A stretch of 19,928 nucleotides of DNA from Rhodospirillaceae bacterium (GTDB lineage: Bacteria; Pseudomonadota; Alphaproteobacteria; Rhodospirillales; Rhodospirillaceae), in the NCBI GenBank assembly GCA_016937315.1, contig JAFGWD010000157.1, forward strand, positions 1-19,928, given 5' to 3'. The notes beneath the pieces are model-generated. The model did no database searches. It was given only the letters and a program-made list of their open reading frames with translations, and was not told the origin of the DNA. A program made the translations under genes and the position numbers. Positions 1 to 7,635 of the stretch are shown piece by piece (the stretch's first letter is position 1; every line of letters starts with the position of its first letter).

Positions 1-1
1 A

Positions 2-1078
2 AGCGTCCATGCTGTGATGCTGTTGCTGTCCTGCGGCCTGATCTTTGTCTTGGCTACGCAGCTCGGGCGTCGTCGTCATCGTGCGGCGCAGGCGGTGGTT
101 GCCGTGGCTGTGTCCGGGGCCGTCTACGGTGCTGCGGCTCTGGCCTTCCATGCCCTGGGGGTTGACTACGTTCTTTGGTTGCCTAAATGGGCCTATCTTG
201 GTGATGCAACTGGAACCTTCGTTGGCCGTACGGCTTTCGGCGCTTTTGCAGGAATCGGTGCTCTAACCGGTTTGGTCCAGGCGCTTCAGGGGCATGTTTC
301 ACGTTTACCGACGATCGGCCCCGGGGCTCGCATTGAGCGCCTACTTTCTCGCGTCATTCCATGGTTGTTTGTCTCGGTGTTTTTATTGCTGGCGGTTTTG
401 GCGAGCCACTCTCGTGGGGCCTTGCTGGTTACGTTGGCGGCGTGTCTGGTTCTGATTGTGGCGGCGGCCGTGGGTGGACTGTTGCGGGCGCGTCATGCGG
501 TTGTTTGGATTGTGGCGACGGGAGTCATCGTGGGGACCGTTGTGCTTGCTGATGGTGACGTGACCGTGTCGCGCCTGTGGGGAGAAGGTGACTGGAGCGG
601 GGACCGTCCGAATTTGCTGCGCTTAACGTGGGCGGCGATTTCAGATGCACCGTTTGTTGGTCATGGGGTGGGTGCCTTTGAACAAAGTTTCTATCCCTAC
701 CGCGACCTAAGTTTACCGCGCGACGTCATTTACGGGCATGCTCATAATGCATGGGCGGAAACCATCATGGCTCTGGGGTGGCCCGCTGGGGGATGTCTGT
801 TGATGGCGATTATTGCCGTGGTGTTTGTTTGTGCCGTGGGGGTGATTCGGCGGCGGCAGGATCAAATTTATCCAGCTTGGGCGGTTTCTGTGGCGTTTTT
901 GCTGGGGTTGCAGGCGGTGATTGATTTTACGGTTCAGATCCCAGCCCTTGCGGCGTTGCTGGCTTATATTTTGGGCATCGGGTACGCCCAGTCGTGGTCG
1001 CAACGCAACGCGAACGCATCGGATGTGTCACGGGATGGAGGACTTGGGGGGGAGCGTTCTTCTGTTCCAGGTGACTAG
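2..1078 (+). CDS. O-antigen ligase/polymerase-like (WzyC domain) membrane protein, 5' truncated by window edge
   Basis: Integral inner-membrane protein of the O-antigen ligase/polymerase (WzyC, PF04932-type) family, expected to polymerise or transfer lipid-linked polysaccharide units on the periplasmic side. The reading frame is open to the left edge; GTG at 14 and ATG at 17 are possible internal starts, but the family is usually 400 residues or more, so the start probably lies outside. Several hydrophobic segments surround an RGA motif (ASHSRGALL) and a large periplasmic loop with FVGHGVGAFEQ and GHAHNAWAETIMALGW; the HAHN histidines sit where the family's conserved loop residues lie. It ends by overlapping the convergent minus-strand gene by the four bases CTAG. 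The Wzc and barrel genes beside it support an exopolysaccharide role. Ligase versus polymerase cannot be told from sequence alone. Confidence 0.85.
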   Translation, partial: SVHAVMLLLSCGLIFVLATQLGRRRHRAAQAVVAVAVSGAVYGAAALAFHALGVDYVLWLPKWAYLGDATGTFVGRTAFGAFAGIGALTGLVQALQGHVSRLPTIGPGARIERLLSRVIPWLFVSVFLLLAVLASHSRGALLVTLAACLVLIVAAAVGGLLRARHAVVWIVATGVIVGTVVLADGDVTVSRLWGEGDWSGDRPNLLRLTWAAISDAPFVGHGVGAFEQSFYPYRDLSLPRDVIYGHAHNAWAETIMALGWPAGGCLLMAIIAVVFVCAVGVIRRRQDQIYPAWAVSVAFLLGLQAVIDFTVQIPALAALLAYILGIGYAQSWSQRNANASDVSRDGGLGGERSSVPGD

Positions 1079-1755
1079 TGCAGCGCGTGAATGCGGACCA
1101 TGTGGTCGATGTCCGTTTCTGACAGGGCGGTGATGATCTCCCTGCAATAGGCTGTGTAGATGGCATTCTGCGGTAGCGTCAGGAGGCGTTTGACGTGTGC
1201 GGGGCGGAGAATGAAGGATAACCGAACCTGTTCATCCAGCAGGCGAAGGTCTTCCGTTTGCATGAGGTTTTTGAGAGAGAGGCCAAGGTCGAGGCGATCC
1301 ACCATGATGGAGGGGAGGATTCGGCCAGTGAAGATGGACATACGCCAAGCGGAGAGGGCGCGTTCGCGGTTTCCTTCGGCAGAGAAGATTTGACCTAAGT
1401 CTAGCCATTGCTGGGGGCGCAAAGGTGAATGCGCCAGCAAATCAATAAGAGTGTCGCGCTCTTCCGCACTGGCCTTGTCTTTGGCATGGAAGGATAGGGC
1501 CGCATAAATTTTGGCCGCTGCTGACGGTTGCCACGCCTGTGATCGGGCAAGCCAAGCCAGCGTTTCTGATGCTTCGTTGGCGCGTGGAAAGGTGGCGTTC
1601 TCCCGAACGCTTGGTGCCCATGCGAACAGCCCACCGGCTATCATTCGCGGCAATGCTGTTGCCGCAACGCCCAGGGCAATGGCGATCAGCCCCAGGATCG
1701 CCAGTCGTTGTGCGCCCGTGGGGCGCACGTTATGACTTCTCGGAGTATCCGTCAT
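1075..1755 (-). CDS. Small membrane-anchored helical-repeat protein of the exopolysaccharide operon
   Basis: About 226 residues, no named family recognised. One N-terminal membrane segment (about residues 18-36, rich in Leu/Ile/Ala) is followed by a soluble, probably periplasmic, helical region. The stretch with QQWLDLGQIFSAEGNRERALSAW resembles one TPR unit, so a scaffold in the polysaccharide export complex is plausible but inferred. I chose ATG 1755 (MTDTPRSH) rather than the longer frame beginning at 1794: it lies within the last codons of the upstream kinase gene (26-bp overlap), which suggests translational coupling. The longer frame would begin inside the kinase's tyrosine tail and adds a low-complexity Met/Ala/Pro start. 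It ends tail-to-tail with the WzyC gene, sharing CTAG. Confidence 0.7.
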   Translation of the reverse strand: MTDTPRSHNVRPTGAQRLAILGLIAIALGVAATALPRMIAGGLFAWAPSVRENATFPRANEASETLAWLARSQAWQPSAAAKIYAALSFHAKDKASAEERDTLIDLLAHSPLRPQQWLDLGQIFSAEGNRERALSAWRMSIFTGRILPSIMVDRLDLGLSLKNLMQTEDLRLLDEQVRLSFILRPAHVKRLLTLPQNAIYTAYCREIITALSETDIDHMVRIHALH

Positions 1756-3958
1756 AGTTACCGTAATAACCATAGGAGCCATAGGTGCCATCAAGATTAT
1801 CTTGGGTTTGCGTTAGAACGACGCCCGAGACCTTGGCACCGACTTTGGAGAGGTAGGACAGTGCCGTCAGGACGGCATCTCGGGCGGTATGATTCCATTT
1901 GATGACAAGCACGATCTGATCTGCCACGCGTGCCAGTATCTGTGCGTCTGTGGCGGCTAAACAGGGCGGAGCGTCGATGACAATACGATCATATCGTGTG
2001 GCGAGGGATTGTACGATCTCTTCCAGCCGTCCGTTGGCCAGTGCGTTGCCGGATTCCAGGTCGATGGGACCGGCGGGTAAAATGTCGAAGCTGCCGCGCT
2101 CATCATGCAGCAGCAGGTCATCCACGGGCAGCGTTGGTTCCAGGAGCAATTGGGCCAACCCGCGATCCGGCGTGAGGCCCATGGCCGTGTGTTGGATCGG
2201 GCGCATCAGATCGGCGTCAATGAGGAGGACTCTGTGACCGGCTTTGGCAATCGTCATCGCCAAGTGCCTGGAAACGAAGCTTTTACCCTCTTGCGGAACC
2301 GAAGATGTGGTCAACGTGACCTTGTCTGCTCCCGTTTCTGTGTTGGCAGACAATACGGCCCGCAGGGAACGGAATGCGTTGGCGAGGTTGGAACGGGGAG
2401 CGTCAAGGGAGGCGTAGTCCAGTGCTTCCCGGGATTGGTTTTTGTTTCCATAATAGGGAATGGATGCAAGAATCGGTAAACCGGTGATCTGTTCCGCCTC
2501 TTCCGGGGATCGCACACGTCCGTTTAGACGGTCGAGCAGGAAAACTAAGCCCAGTCCGGCAAGCACGGAGACGAAGACGGCCCCCACGAAAATTCGTATC
2601 CTGCGAGGTGAGGACGGTTGTACAGGAATGACGGCCTGCGACAGGACGCGGGCGTTGGCTCGTTGAATGCGTTCCTGTCCCGTGTCGCGTTTGTAGCGAG
2701 CCATGAAGGATTCATAAAGTGTCCGGCTGGTATCTGCCTGGCGTTCCAGCTCGCGAAGTTCGACCTCGTCACTTCCTGCTTCGTTGGTGGTTCGTTTGAG
2801 CGCCGCGATCTCGCGTTCCATGGTCGTGACGCCGGCTTGGGCCGCGGCGACTTCTGATGCCAAGGAGGCGGTGATCTTGTTAACTTCCTGCGCGATCTTT
2901 TGCCTCAGTTCATTAAGGTCGGCGCGTTGACCGATGATGCGGGGATGACGGTCTCCGTAGGTCTTTGTGGCTTCTGACAGTTCGCGTTGTGTGATGGCTT
3001 CTTGCTCGCGCAGTCTTTGAATCAAGGAGGACTGCAACACGTCGAACGAGGTCTCGGTTGATCCGCTACGCCGTGAAAGTGCGAGTGTTTGTTCGTAACG
3101 CGCACGCTTTTGAGCCAAGTCCGTGCGTGCGAGAACCAACCGGCTGTTCAGCTCGATCAGTTGCTGATCGGAAATGGTCATCAGGCGCTCGCCTTTCCGG
3201 CGCTGCGTCAGATTATGCGTGATTCTGAAGGCTTCTGCCGTTCGTTCACCAATAGCCACGTCATGGCGCAGGCCTTCCAGTCGATGCGCCAGCCACTCGT
3301 TGGCGCGGCGGCTCTCCTGCAAGTTGGCTTCTAGTCGATCGACCACGTACAGATCCGCCAGAGTGTTGGCAATTCTTCCTGCTTTTTCTCCGTTCTCGGC
3401 TGTAAAACCGACAGTAATGACGAAGGACCTCCGGCGGCTTTTCACGGATAGGCGCGATAGGAAGTTTCCCTGAATCCGCGTCATGGCCAGTTTCGCTCGT
3501 CCCTGCTCCGTCAATTGCTGCTCTCCCGCTCGTTGGCCGGTCAGAAAAGGCAGAGGGTTGATGTAGGGGAGGATCTTTCCCCACAGGGAGCGTGGGCGAA
3601 GGGCTGTGTTGAATTCTGGATCTGCCGTTAGATTGAGTTTCTCGATGACACGGGCAGCCAGAGAGGACGAAGATAGAATGTCTGCTTCGGTTTGGATGGC
3701 TGCTTCGGTCAGACGGCTCCGGCCATAAGAGCGGTCAAGCAAGCTGTCGCCGGTATCGGGAGATTCGATAAGGACTTCCGCTGTAGTCGAATAGAGGCGT
3801 TTCGCGGTGTACAAATAGACTACCGTTGGTGCGGTGATCAGAAGGACGCAGCCGAAAACCACCCATTTGCCACGACGGACGACGCCCAATGCCCAACGCA
3901 CGCGCCGCCGGAATACATCGGGTGGTGCTGGGGCCAGGCTATTCTGGAATAGAGTCAA
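1730..3958 (-). CDS. Wzc-like polysaccharide co-polymerase with BY-type tyrosine kinase domain
   Basis: 742-residue inner-membrane protein fusing a Wzz chain-length domain to a bacterial tyrosine kinase; it controls polymerisation and export of exopolysaccharide with an outer-membrane partner. A first membrane segment lies near residues 33-50, a long periplasmic coiled-coil region follows (about 210-420), and the second segment is near 456-475 after a Pro-rich PSSPRR stretch. The cytoplasmic kinase has Walker A (SSVPQEGKS, 552-560), Walker A' (VLLIDADLMRP, 577-587) and Walker B (IVIDAPP, 659-665). The tail holds six tyrosines within residues 726-738, the usual autophosphorylation cluster. The start is TTG at 3958: no ATG exists before about residue 159, AAGGG lies about 12 bases upstream, and the barrel gene ends only 15 bases before. 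The full-length Wzc architecture is intact. Confidence 0.93.
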   Translation of the reverse strand: MTLFQNSLAPAPPDVFRRRVRWALGVVRRGKWVVFGCVLLITAPTVVYLYTAKRLYSTTAEVLIESPDTGDSLLDRSYGRSRLTEAAIQTEADILSSSSLAARVIEKLNLTADPEFNTALRPRSLWGKILPYINPLPFLTGQRAGEQQLTEQGRAKLAMTRIQGNFLSRLSVKSRRRSFVITVGFTAENGEKAGRIANTLADLYVVDRLEANLQESRRANEWLAHRLEGLRHDVAIGERTAEAFRITHNLTQRRKGERLMTISDQQLIELNSRLVLARTDLAQKRARYEQTLALSRRSGSTETSFDVLQSSLIQRLREQEAITQRELSEATKTYGDRHPRIIGQRADLNELRQKIAQEVNKITASLASEVAAAQAGVTTMEREIAALKRTTNEAGSDEVELRELERQADTSRTLYESFMARYKRDTGQERIQRANARVLSQAVIPVQPSSPRRIRIFVGAVFVSVLAGLGLVFLLDRLNGRVRSPEEAEQITGLPILASIPYYGNKNQSREALDYASLDAPRSNLANAFRSLRAVLSANTETGADKVTLTTSSVPQEGKSFVSRHLAMTIAKAGHRVLLIDADLMRPIQHTAMGLTPDRGLAQLLLEPTLPVDDLLLHDERGSFDILPAGPIDLESGNALANGRLEEIVQSLATRYDRIVIDAPPCLAATDAQILARVADQIVLVIKWNHTARDAVLTALSYLSKVGAKVSGVVLTQTQDNLDGTYGSYGYYGNYDGYSEKS

Positions 3959-3973
3959 TTTTCTGTCGCCCTT

Positions 3974-5299
3974 TTAATACTGAGCGCCCAGACGCAACAT
4001 TCCAACCGTTTGATTGTATCCCCTGCCGCTTTCGCTAGAGAGTTTGCGTGTCTGTCCAAATTCAAGTGACGCGAAGAAGTTCCGGTCGAAGAGATAGGTG
4101 CCGCGAAGTGTTCCCGTGGAGGTCTCGGTGGTCAGATCACCACCCTCCTGGTCGTCGTGGGTATAGGAGATGGATGGCGACAAGATAATGTTGCGCTTGA
4201 ATTCATGGCGCACGGTAAGCGATACGGCTGTGGTGATCAAGGAGGAGACGTTTGTGGCGGTGGTTTCCTCGACGGAACGTTCGATAGTTGGGATGACCGT
4301 GGTCAGACGTGTCGGAGTCCAGTTGAACTGTGCCTTCACGAACAGGCCTGAGGGATCGCTTAAGTGATTGTCGCTGTAGTCTTGGCTGAAGTATCCGACT
4401 AGGAAATCGCCTCGGATAACCTGCGAGATGTCGACGCCAAGACCTCCAGACAGACGGATGCCATCGCTGTCACGAGAGACGCCGGACTGGTCATAATCAT
4501 TGGCGTAAAGTCGTTGCAGGTATGATGTTTCGACGACAGCGGCATATCCAGGAATAAACTCGTATGCTTCCCGTAACTTGATCTCACTGTCGTTGCGGTC
4601 ACGCAGATGGGATGGTGTTATCCCGGTGTTGGTCTTGGTGTCTTCCCAGGTGCGTTGCGAAACGGAGAGGCCCAGAGTCGATGTCAAGCGCCCGGTACTG
4701 ACCGAACCCGAACCATCAAATGTCAGGTAGTGATATTCGGTTGGATGCAGGCCACCAGCGTCGTCCGGGCTGCTACGGTCCTCATGGTCCTGGACGTAGG
4801 AAAGTTTGGCGTTCAGGTTATCGCGCTCCGTGACGTCGTAGCGACCAGATACCTGGGCGAAGGCATTGGTGACACTTTCCCGGGCGTGATGGTGATAGTT
4901 GACGCGTTCGGCGTTTGCTGTGGCACCCAGTTCGTGGCGTTCGAAACGAGATTTCAAGGTCATTTCGGGACGATAGGTGGTGATATCGTCGCTGACCTTG
5001 TCGGTATTTGTCGCATAAATATTGGAGTTGTAGTCGAAGCCGATCCCCATTTTGGGGAACAGTAGAAAGCTGCCAAGATCCACGCCCTGTGGCTGATAGG
5101 CATCAGGAGCTAAGTCGCTATCTTCCTGCTCCAGGGCCTCCTTGGGGGGGAGGAGCTGTTTTTCCTGTTTCCGGACGCTTTGGCTTTTTTGGCCTACGGC
5201 GGTTTGGTCGGCCTGCAGGTTAGATTGCGCAAACGCAGGCATGCAGGTCATGCTACACGCGATGGATACGCCGATGGCAAATTCACGTATTGAAACCAT
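3974..5299 (-). CDS. Outer-membrane beta-barrel protein (BBP2-type) of the exopolysaccharide operon
   Basis: About 441 residues. The signal peptide (MVSIREF, hydrophobic to residue 20, PAFA then QS at about 24/25) directs export. A polar linker of about 70 residues follows, then alternating amphipathic strands typical of a putative beta-barrel porin 2 (PF10082-like), ending with an aromatic C-terminal residue (LRLGAQY), the usual outer-membrane insertion signal. Such barrels are common beside Wzc/WzyC genes and are thought to help polysaccharide leave the cell; that role is inferred. I chose ATG 5299 over the upstream open frame to 5521 because AGGAG lies six bases before it and the signal peptide begins exactly there. 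It is first in the minus-strand operon, divergent from the ABC exporter. Confidence 0.85.
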   Translation of the reverse strand: MVSIREFAIGVSIACSMTCMPAFAQSNLQADQTAVGQKSQSVRKQEKQLLPPKEALEQEDSDLAPDAYQPQGVDLGSFLLFPKMGIGFDYNSNIYATNTDKVSDDITTYRPEMTLKSRFERHELGATANAERVNYHHHARESVTNAFAQVSGRYDVTERDNLNAKLSYVQDHEDRSSPDDAGGLHPTEYHYLTFDGSGSVSTGRLTSTLGLSVSQRTWEDTKTNTGITPSHLRDRNDSEIKLREAYEFIPGYAAVVETSYLQRLYANDYDQSGVSRDSDGIRLSGGLGVDISQVIRGDFLVGYFSQDYSDNHLSDPSGLFVKAQFNWTPTRLTTVIPTIERSVEETTATNVSSLITTAVSLTVRHEFKRNIILSPSISYTHDDQEGGDLTTETSTGTLRGTYLFDRNFFASLEFGQTRKLSSESGRGYNQTVGMLRLGAQY

Positions 5300-5448
5300 G
5301 CTCCTATCCCCACTTCGCGCAAAAAAGGAAAACCAAGGTGCCCTTATATCTCTAATGGCAAAGAAACTATCATATCGGACGTGATCCGTGTAGGCAGTAT
5401 CATTAAAAAATGAAACACGCAATGAGGGTGCAGGGAGAAAAAACAGCG
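5300..5448. promoter_or_regulatory. Divergent intergenic region between barrel operon and ABC exporter
   Basis: About 150 bases separate the two divergent coding regions and should hold promoters for both. The middle is AT-richer than its surroundings. An AAGG-TGC-CCTT inverted repeat (about 5334-5344) and a CGGA-CGTGA-TCCG element (about 5376-5388) are possible operator half-sites. No pair of good sigma-70 hexamers could be assigned, so the region is marked from gene layout, not from a clear motif. Confidence 0.3.
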
Positions 5449-7233
5449 ATGATCTCGGGGTGGAGCCAGTCGGAAGTTTTCTGTCGTGCGCGTGTGGCGG
5501 GAAAATGTAAATCCGTGACACAGCAAAGTCTGACTTTGGTCCGGGATGTGGTGCGGACGGGAGGGGGGCGCTGTTGGGGGGGAGTGGTTCTGGCCGTGGC
5601 GGCTGCGGCGTCTGAAGGGGTGGGTACCTTCATGTTGCCATCTTTTCTCCGTATGGCCGGAGCGTTGGACCCGCAAGGGACCGGTGCCTCCCTTCGCATG
5701 GTTGGGCATGCGGTGAATCTGGAAACGATCCTGCTTGGCTATGTGTTGTTGGTGGCTGTCGTCGGCGGACTTTTGTACGTGCATGCGTTGGTGAGTACGT
5801 CTTTGATGCTACGCTACGGACGCGCATTGCGTATGCGTGTGCATGCCGCAGTCATGTCGATGCGGTGGGCTGCGGTGATCCGATATCGTTCTGCCGATTT
5901 TACCCATGCGATGACGCTTGAGGTGGGGCAGTGCTCTTTTGCGGTGCGCCTGTTCTTAGGTTTGTTGGCTCATATGATCTATGTTCCCGTGCTGTTATCG
6001 GCAGCGGTGGCGTTGTCGCTGTCGTTTACCTTGGTGGTTTTGGCTCTGTTCGTTGGACTTGCGGTGGTGATGTTGCCGTTGGTGCGCCGTGCACATGGTT
6101 TGGCGGAAGGCGCTGTCCACGCCAATCGTGCTTTGCATGCAGAGGTTGCCGATGAACTCGCGGGTCTGCGTAGCCTCAAAATCCTGCGGGCAGAGGCACT
6201 TCGCGGACAAGTCTTCCAGTCTCGGGTTGAGCGCCAAGTTTCCCTGCAATTTTCTCAGGCGGCTGCCATGGCGGGAGCTTCTCAGGTGCAGCGTTTCCTG
6301 ATCGCGGGTGTTGTGGCGTTTGGCGTTTGGGCGGGGAGGTCAATGCTGGATGTTTCGGTTCCTGAATTATTGGCGTTGGTGCTGCTGTACGGACGGACGA
6401 TGATGGTGGCATCTCGGTTGCAGGAGCAATGGCGGCAAATCATGCGTATTCTGCCGACGCATGCTGCACTTGAGTGCCTGCTCGAAGAGTGCCGGGCGGA
6501 AGCTGAACCTGTGGCTGCCGTTGAGGCACCGTCATTACAGCGGGAGTTGCGTCTGAGCGGGGTGTCATATCGTTTGCAGGATGGTGCCGCCGCTATTTTG
6601 TCGGATATTGATGTCCGCATTCCAGCCTTCTCTGTAACCGCCCTTGTTGGCCCGTCTGGTGCAGGGAAGTCTATGCTGGCGGATTTGGTGATGGGGCTGA
6701 TCGAACCGTCGGTGGGGAGCGTTTCGATTGATGGGCGGGAATTGGATGGCGGTTTGCGTATGGCTTGGCGTTCTCGTGTCGGCTATGTTCCCCAGGAGGC
6801 TTTTCTCTTCCATGATACGCTTCGTGCGAATCTCTTGTTGGCCCGTCCGGATGCCCGTGATGCGGATTTGTGGCGTGTCTTAACGTTGGCGGCGGCGGAT
6901 GGCTTTGTCCGCGCCTTGCCTGGTGGGTTGGACGCAAGACTTGGTGATCGGGGAGGGTCGTTGTCGGGTGGCGAGCGCCAGCGCATTGTTTTGTCGCGTG
7001 CGTTGTTGTCCGAACCGGATTTGTTAATTCTGGACGAGGCGACCAGCGCTCTTGACGTTTCAATGGAGCGGCAAATTCTGGAAACCTTATCCACGTTGAG
7101 GGGGCGCATGACTGTGCTGTTAATTACACACCGGGATGCCGCGCTTGTGCATGCCGACCATGTTATTCGTTTGGAGGCGGGCCGTGTCATAAGCGGACCG
7201 AACAACAGGGAAAGTGATGATGGGGCGGCTTGA
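5449..7233 (+). CDS. ABC exporter, fused membrane and ATPase domains (lasso peptide D-type)
   Basis: About 594 residues, an ABC half-transporter with an N-terminal membrane domain of about six helices and a C-terminal ATPase. The ATPase has Walker A (GPSGAGKS, about 401-408), Q-loop (YVPQE), signature LSGGE (about 505-509), Walker B (LLILDEATSALD) and H-loop (LITHRD); all key residues are intact. There is no N-terminal C39 peptidase domain, so it should export an already processed product, as McjD-type exporters of lasso peptides do. The start is uncertain: ATG 5410 is in frame, but ATG 5449 is preceded by GGGAG at a workable distance. It lies 73-82 bases before the PqqD gene, with which it is probably co-transcribed. 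An O-polysaccharide or lipid substrate cannot be excluded given the exopolysaccharide genes next door. Confidence 0.88.
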   Translation: MISGWSQSEVFCRARVAGKCKSVTQQSLTLVRDVVRTGGGRCWGGVVLAVAAAASEGVGTFMLPSFLRMAGALDPQGTGASLRMVGHAVNLETILLGYVLLVAVVGGLLYVHALVSTSLMLRYGRALRMRVHAAVMSMRWAAVIRYRSADFTHAMTLEVGQCSFAVRLFLGLLAHMIYVPVLLSAAVALSLSFTLVVLALFVGLAVVMLPLVRRAHGLAEGAVHANRALHAEVADELAGLRSLKILRAEALRGQVFQSRVERQVSLQFSQAAAMAGASQVQRFLIAGVVAFGVWAGRSMLDVSVPELLALVLLYGRTMMVASRLQEQWRQIMRILPTHAALECLLEECRAEAEPVAAVEAPSLQRELRLSGVSYRLQDGAAAILSDIDVRIPAFSVTALVGPSGAGKSMLADLVMGLIEPSVGSVSIDGRELDGGLRMAWRSRVGYVPQEAFLFHDTLRANLLLARPDARDADLWRVLTLAAADGFVRALPGGLDARLGDRGGSLSGGERQRIVLSRALLSEPDLLILDEATSALDVSMERQILETLSTLRGRMTVLLITHRDAALVHADHVIRLEAGRVISGPNNRESDDGAA

Positions 7234-7315
7234 TGTTTCTGGAGAAATGGTCTTTTTTACGAGAGTGTCGCTATAATGGTGACCGCCTGTTCATGTCTGG
7301 AAACGCGTGTGTTCT

Positions 7316-7594
7316 ATGTCGATAGATTCCAATGCAACGATTGCTCTTTCTCCTGATTGGCTGTGTGCCGATGTTGGGGGAGAAATGGTGCTGATGTCCG
7401 TGGAACATGGCCTGTATCTTTCTTTGGATACCATCGGCCGTGACATCTGGAAGCGGTTGGAATCCCCATGCACTGTTCGGGGCTTATGCGATGCGTTGGT
7501 ATGCGATTATGAGGCCCCTCGTGATGTGATTGAGGCGGATATCCTTGATCTTCTCTCGTCTCTCGCAGAAGTGGGTGCCGTAGTGGTTCGATAA
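7316..7594 (+). CDS. PqqD-like RiPP leader recognition protein (lasso B1-type)
   Basis: About 92 residues, matching the PqqD/RRE fold: a beta-hairpin start (IALSPDWLCADVGGEMVLMSVEHGLYLSLDTIGRDIWKRL region) followed by helices with the pattern of dividing leader-peptide binding proteins. In lasso peptide pathways the B1 protein binds the conserved leader motif and delivers the precursor to the B2 peptidase and C cyclase. ATG 7316 is preferred; GTG 7307 is in frame and adds three residues. A TATAAT hexamer at 7272-7277 could be an internal -10, but no good -35 is seen. It converges on the asparagine-synthetase homologue with about 40 bases between stops. The PqqD of HPr-kinase-related (HPr-rel-A) systems is an alternative assignment. 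Confidence 0.8.
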   Translation: MSIDSNATIALSPDWLCADVGGEMVLMSVEHGLYLSLDTIGRDIWKRLESPCTVRGLCDALVCDYEAPRDVIEADILDLLSSLAEVGAVVVR

Positions 7595-7635
7595 TGGTGC
7601 AGAGTATCAATGATAACAAGGGGATGACAATTAAA

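Noticed and set aside
5300..5521. N-terminal extension of the barrel protein
   Set aside because: A signal peptide and good ribosome binding site begin at 5299, and the extension would run into the divergent exporter gene.
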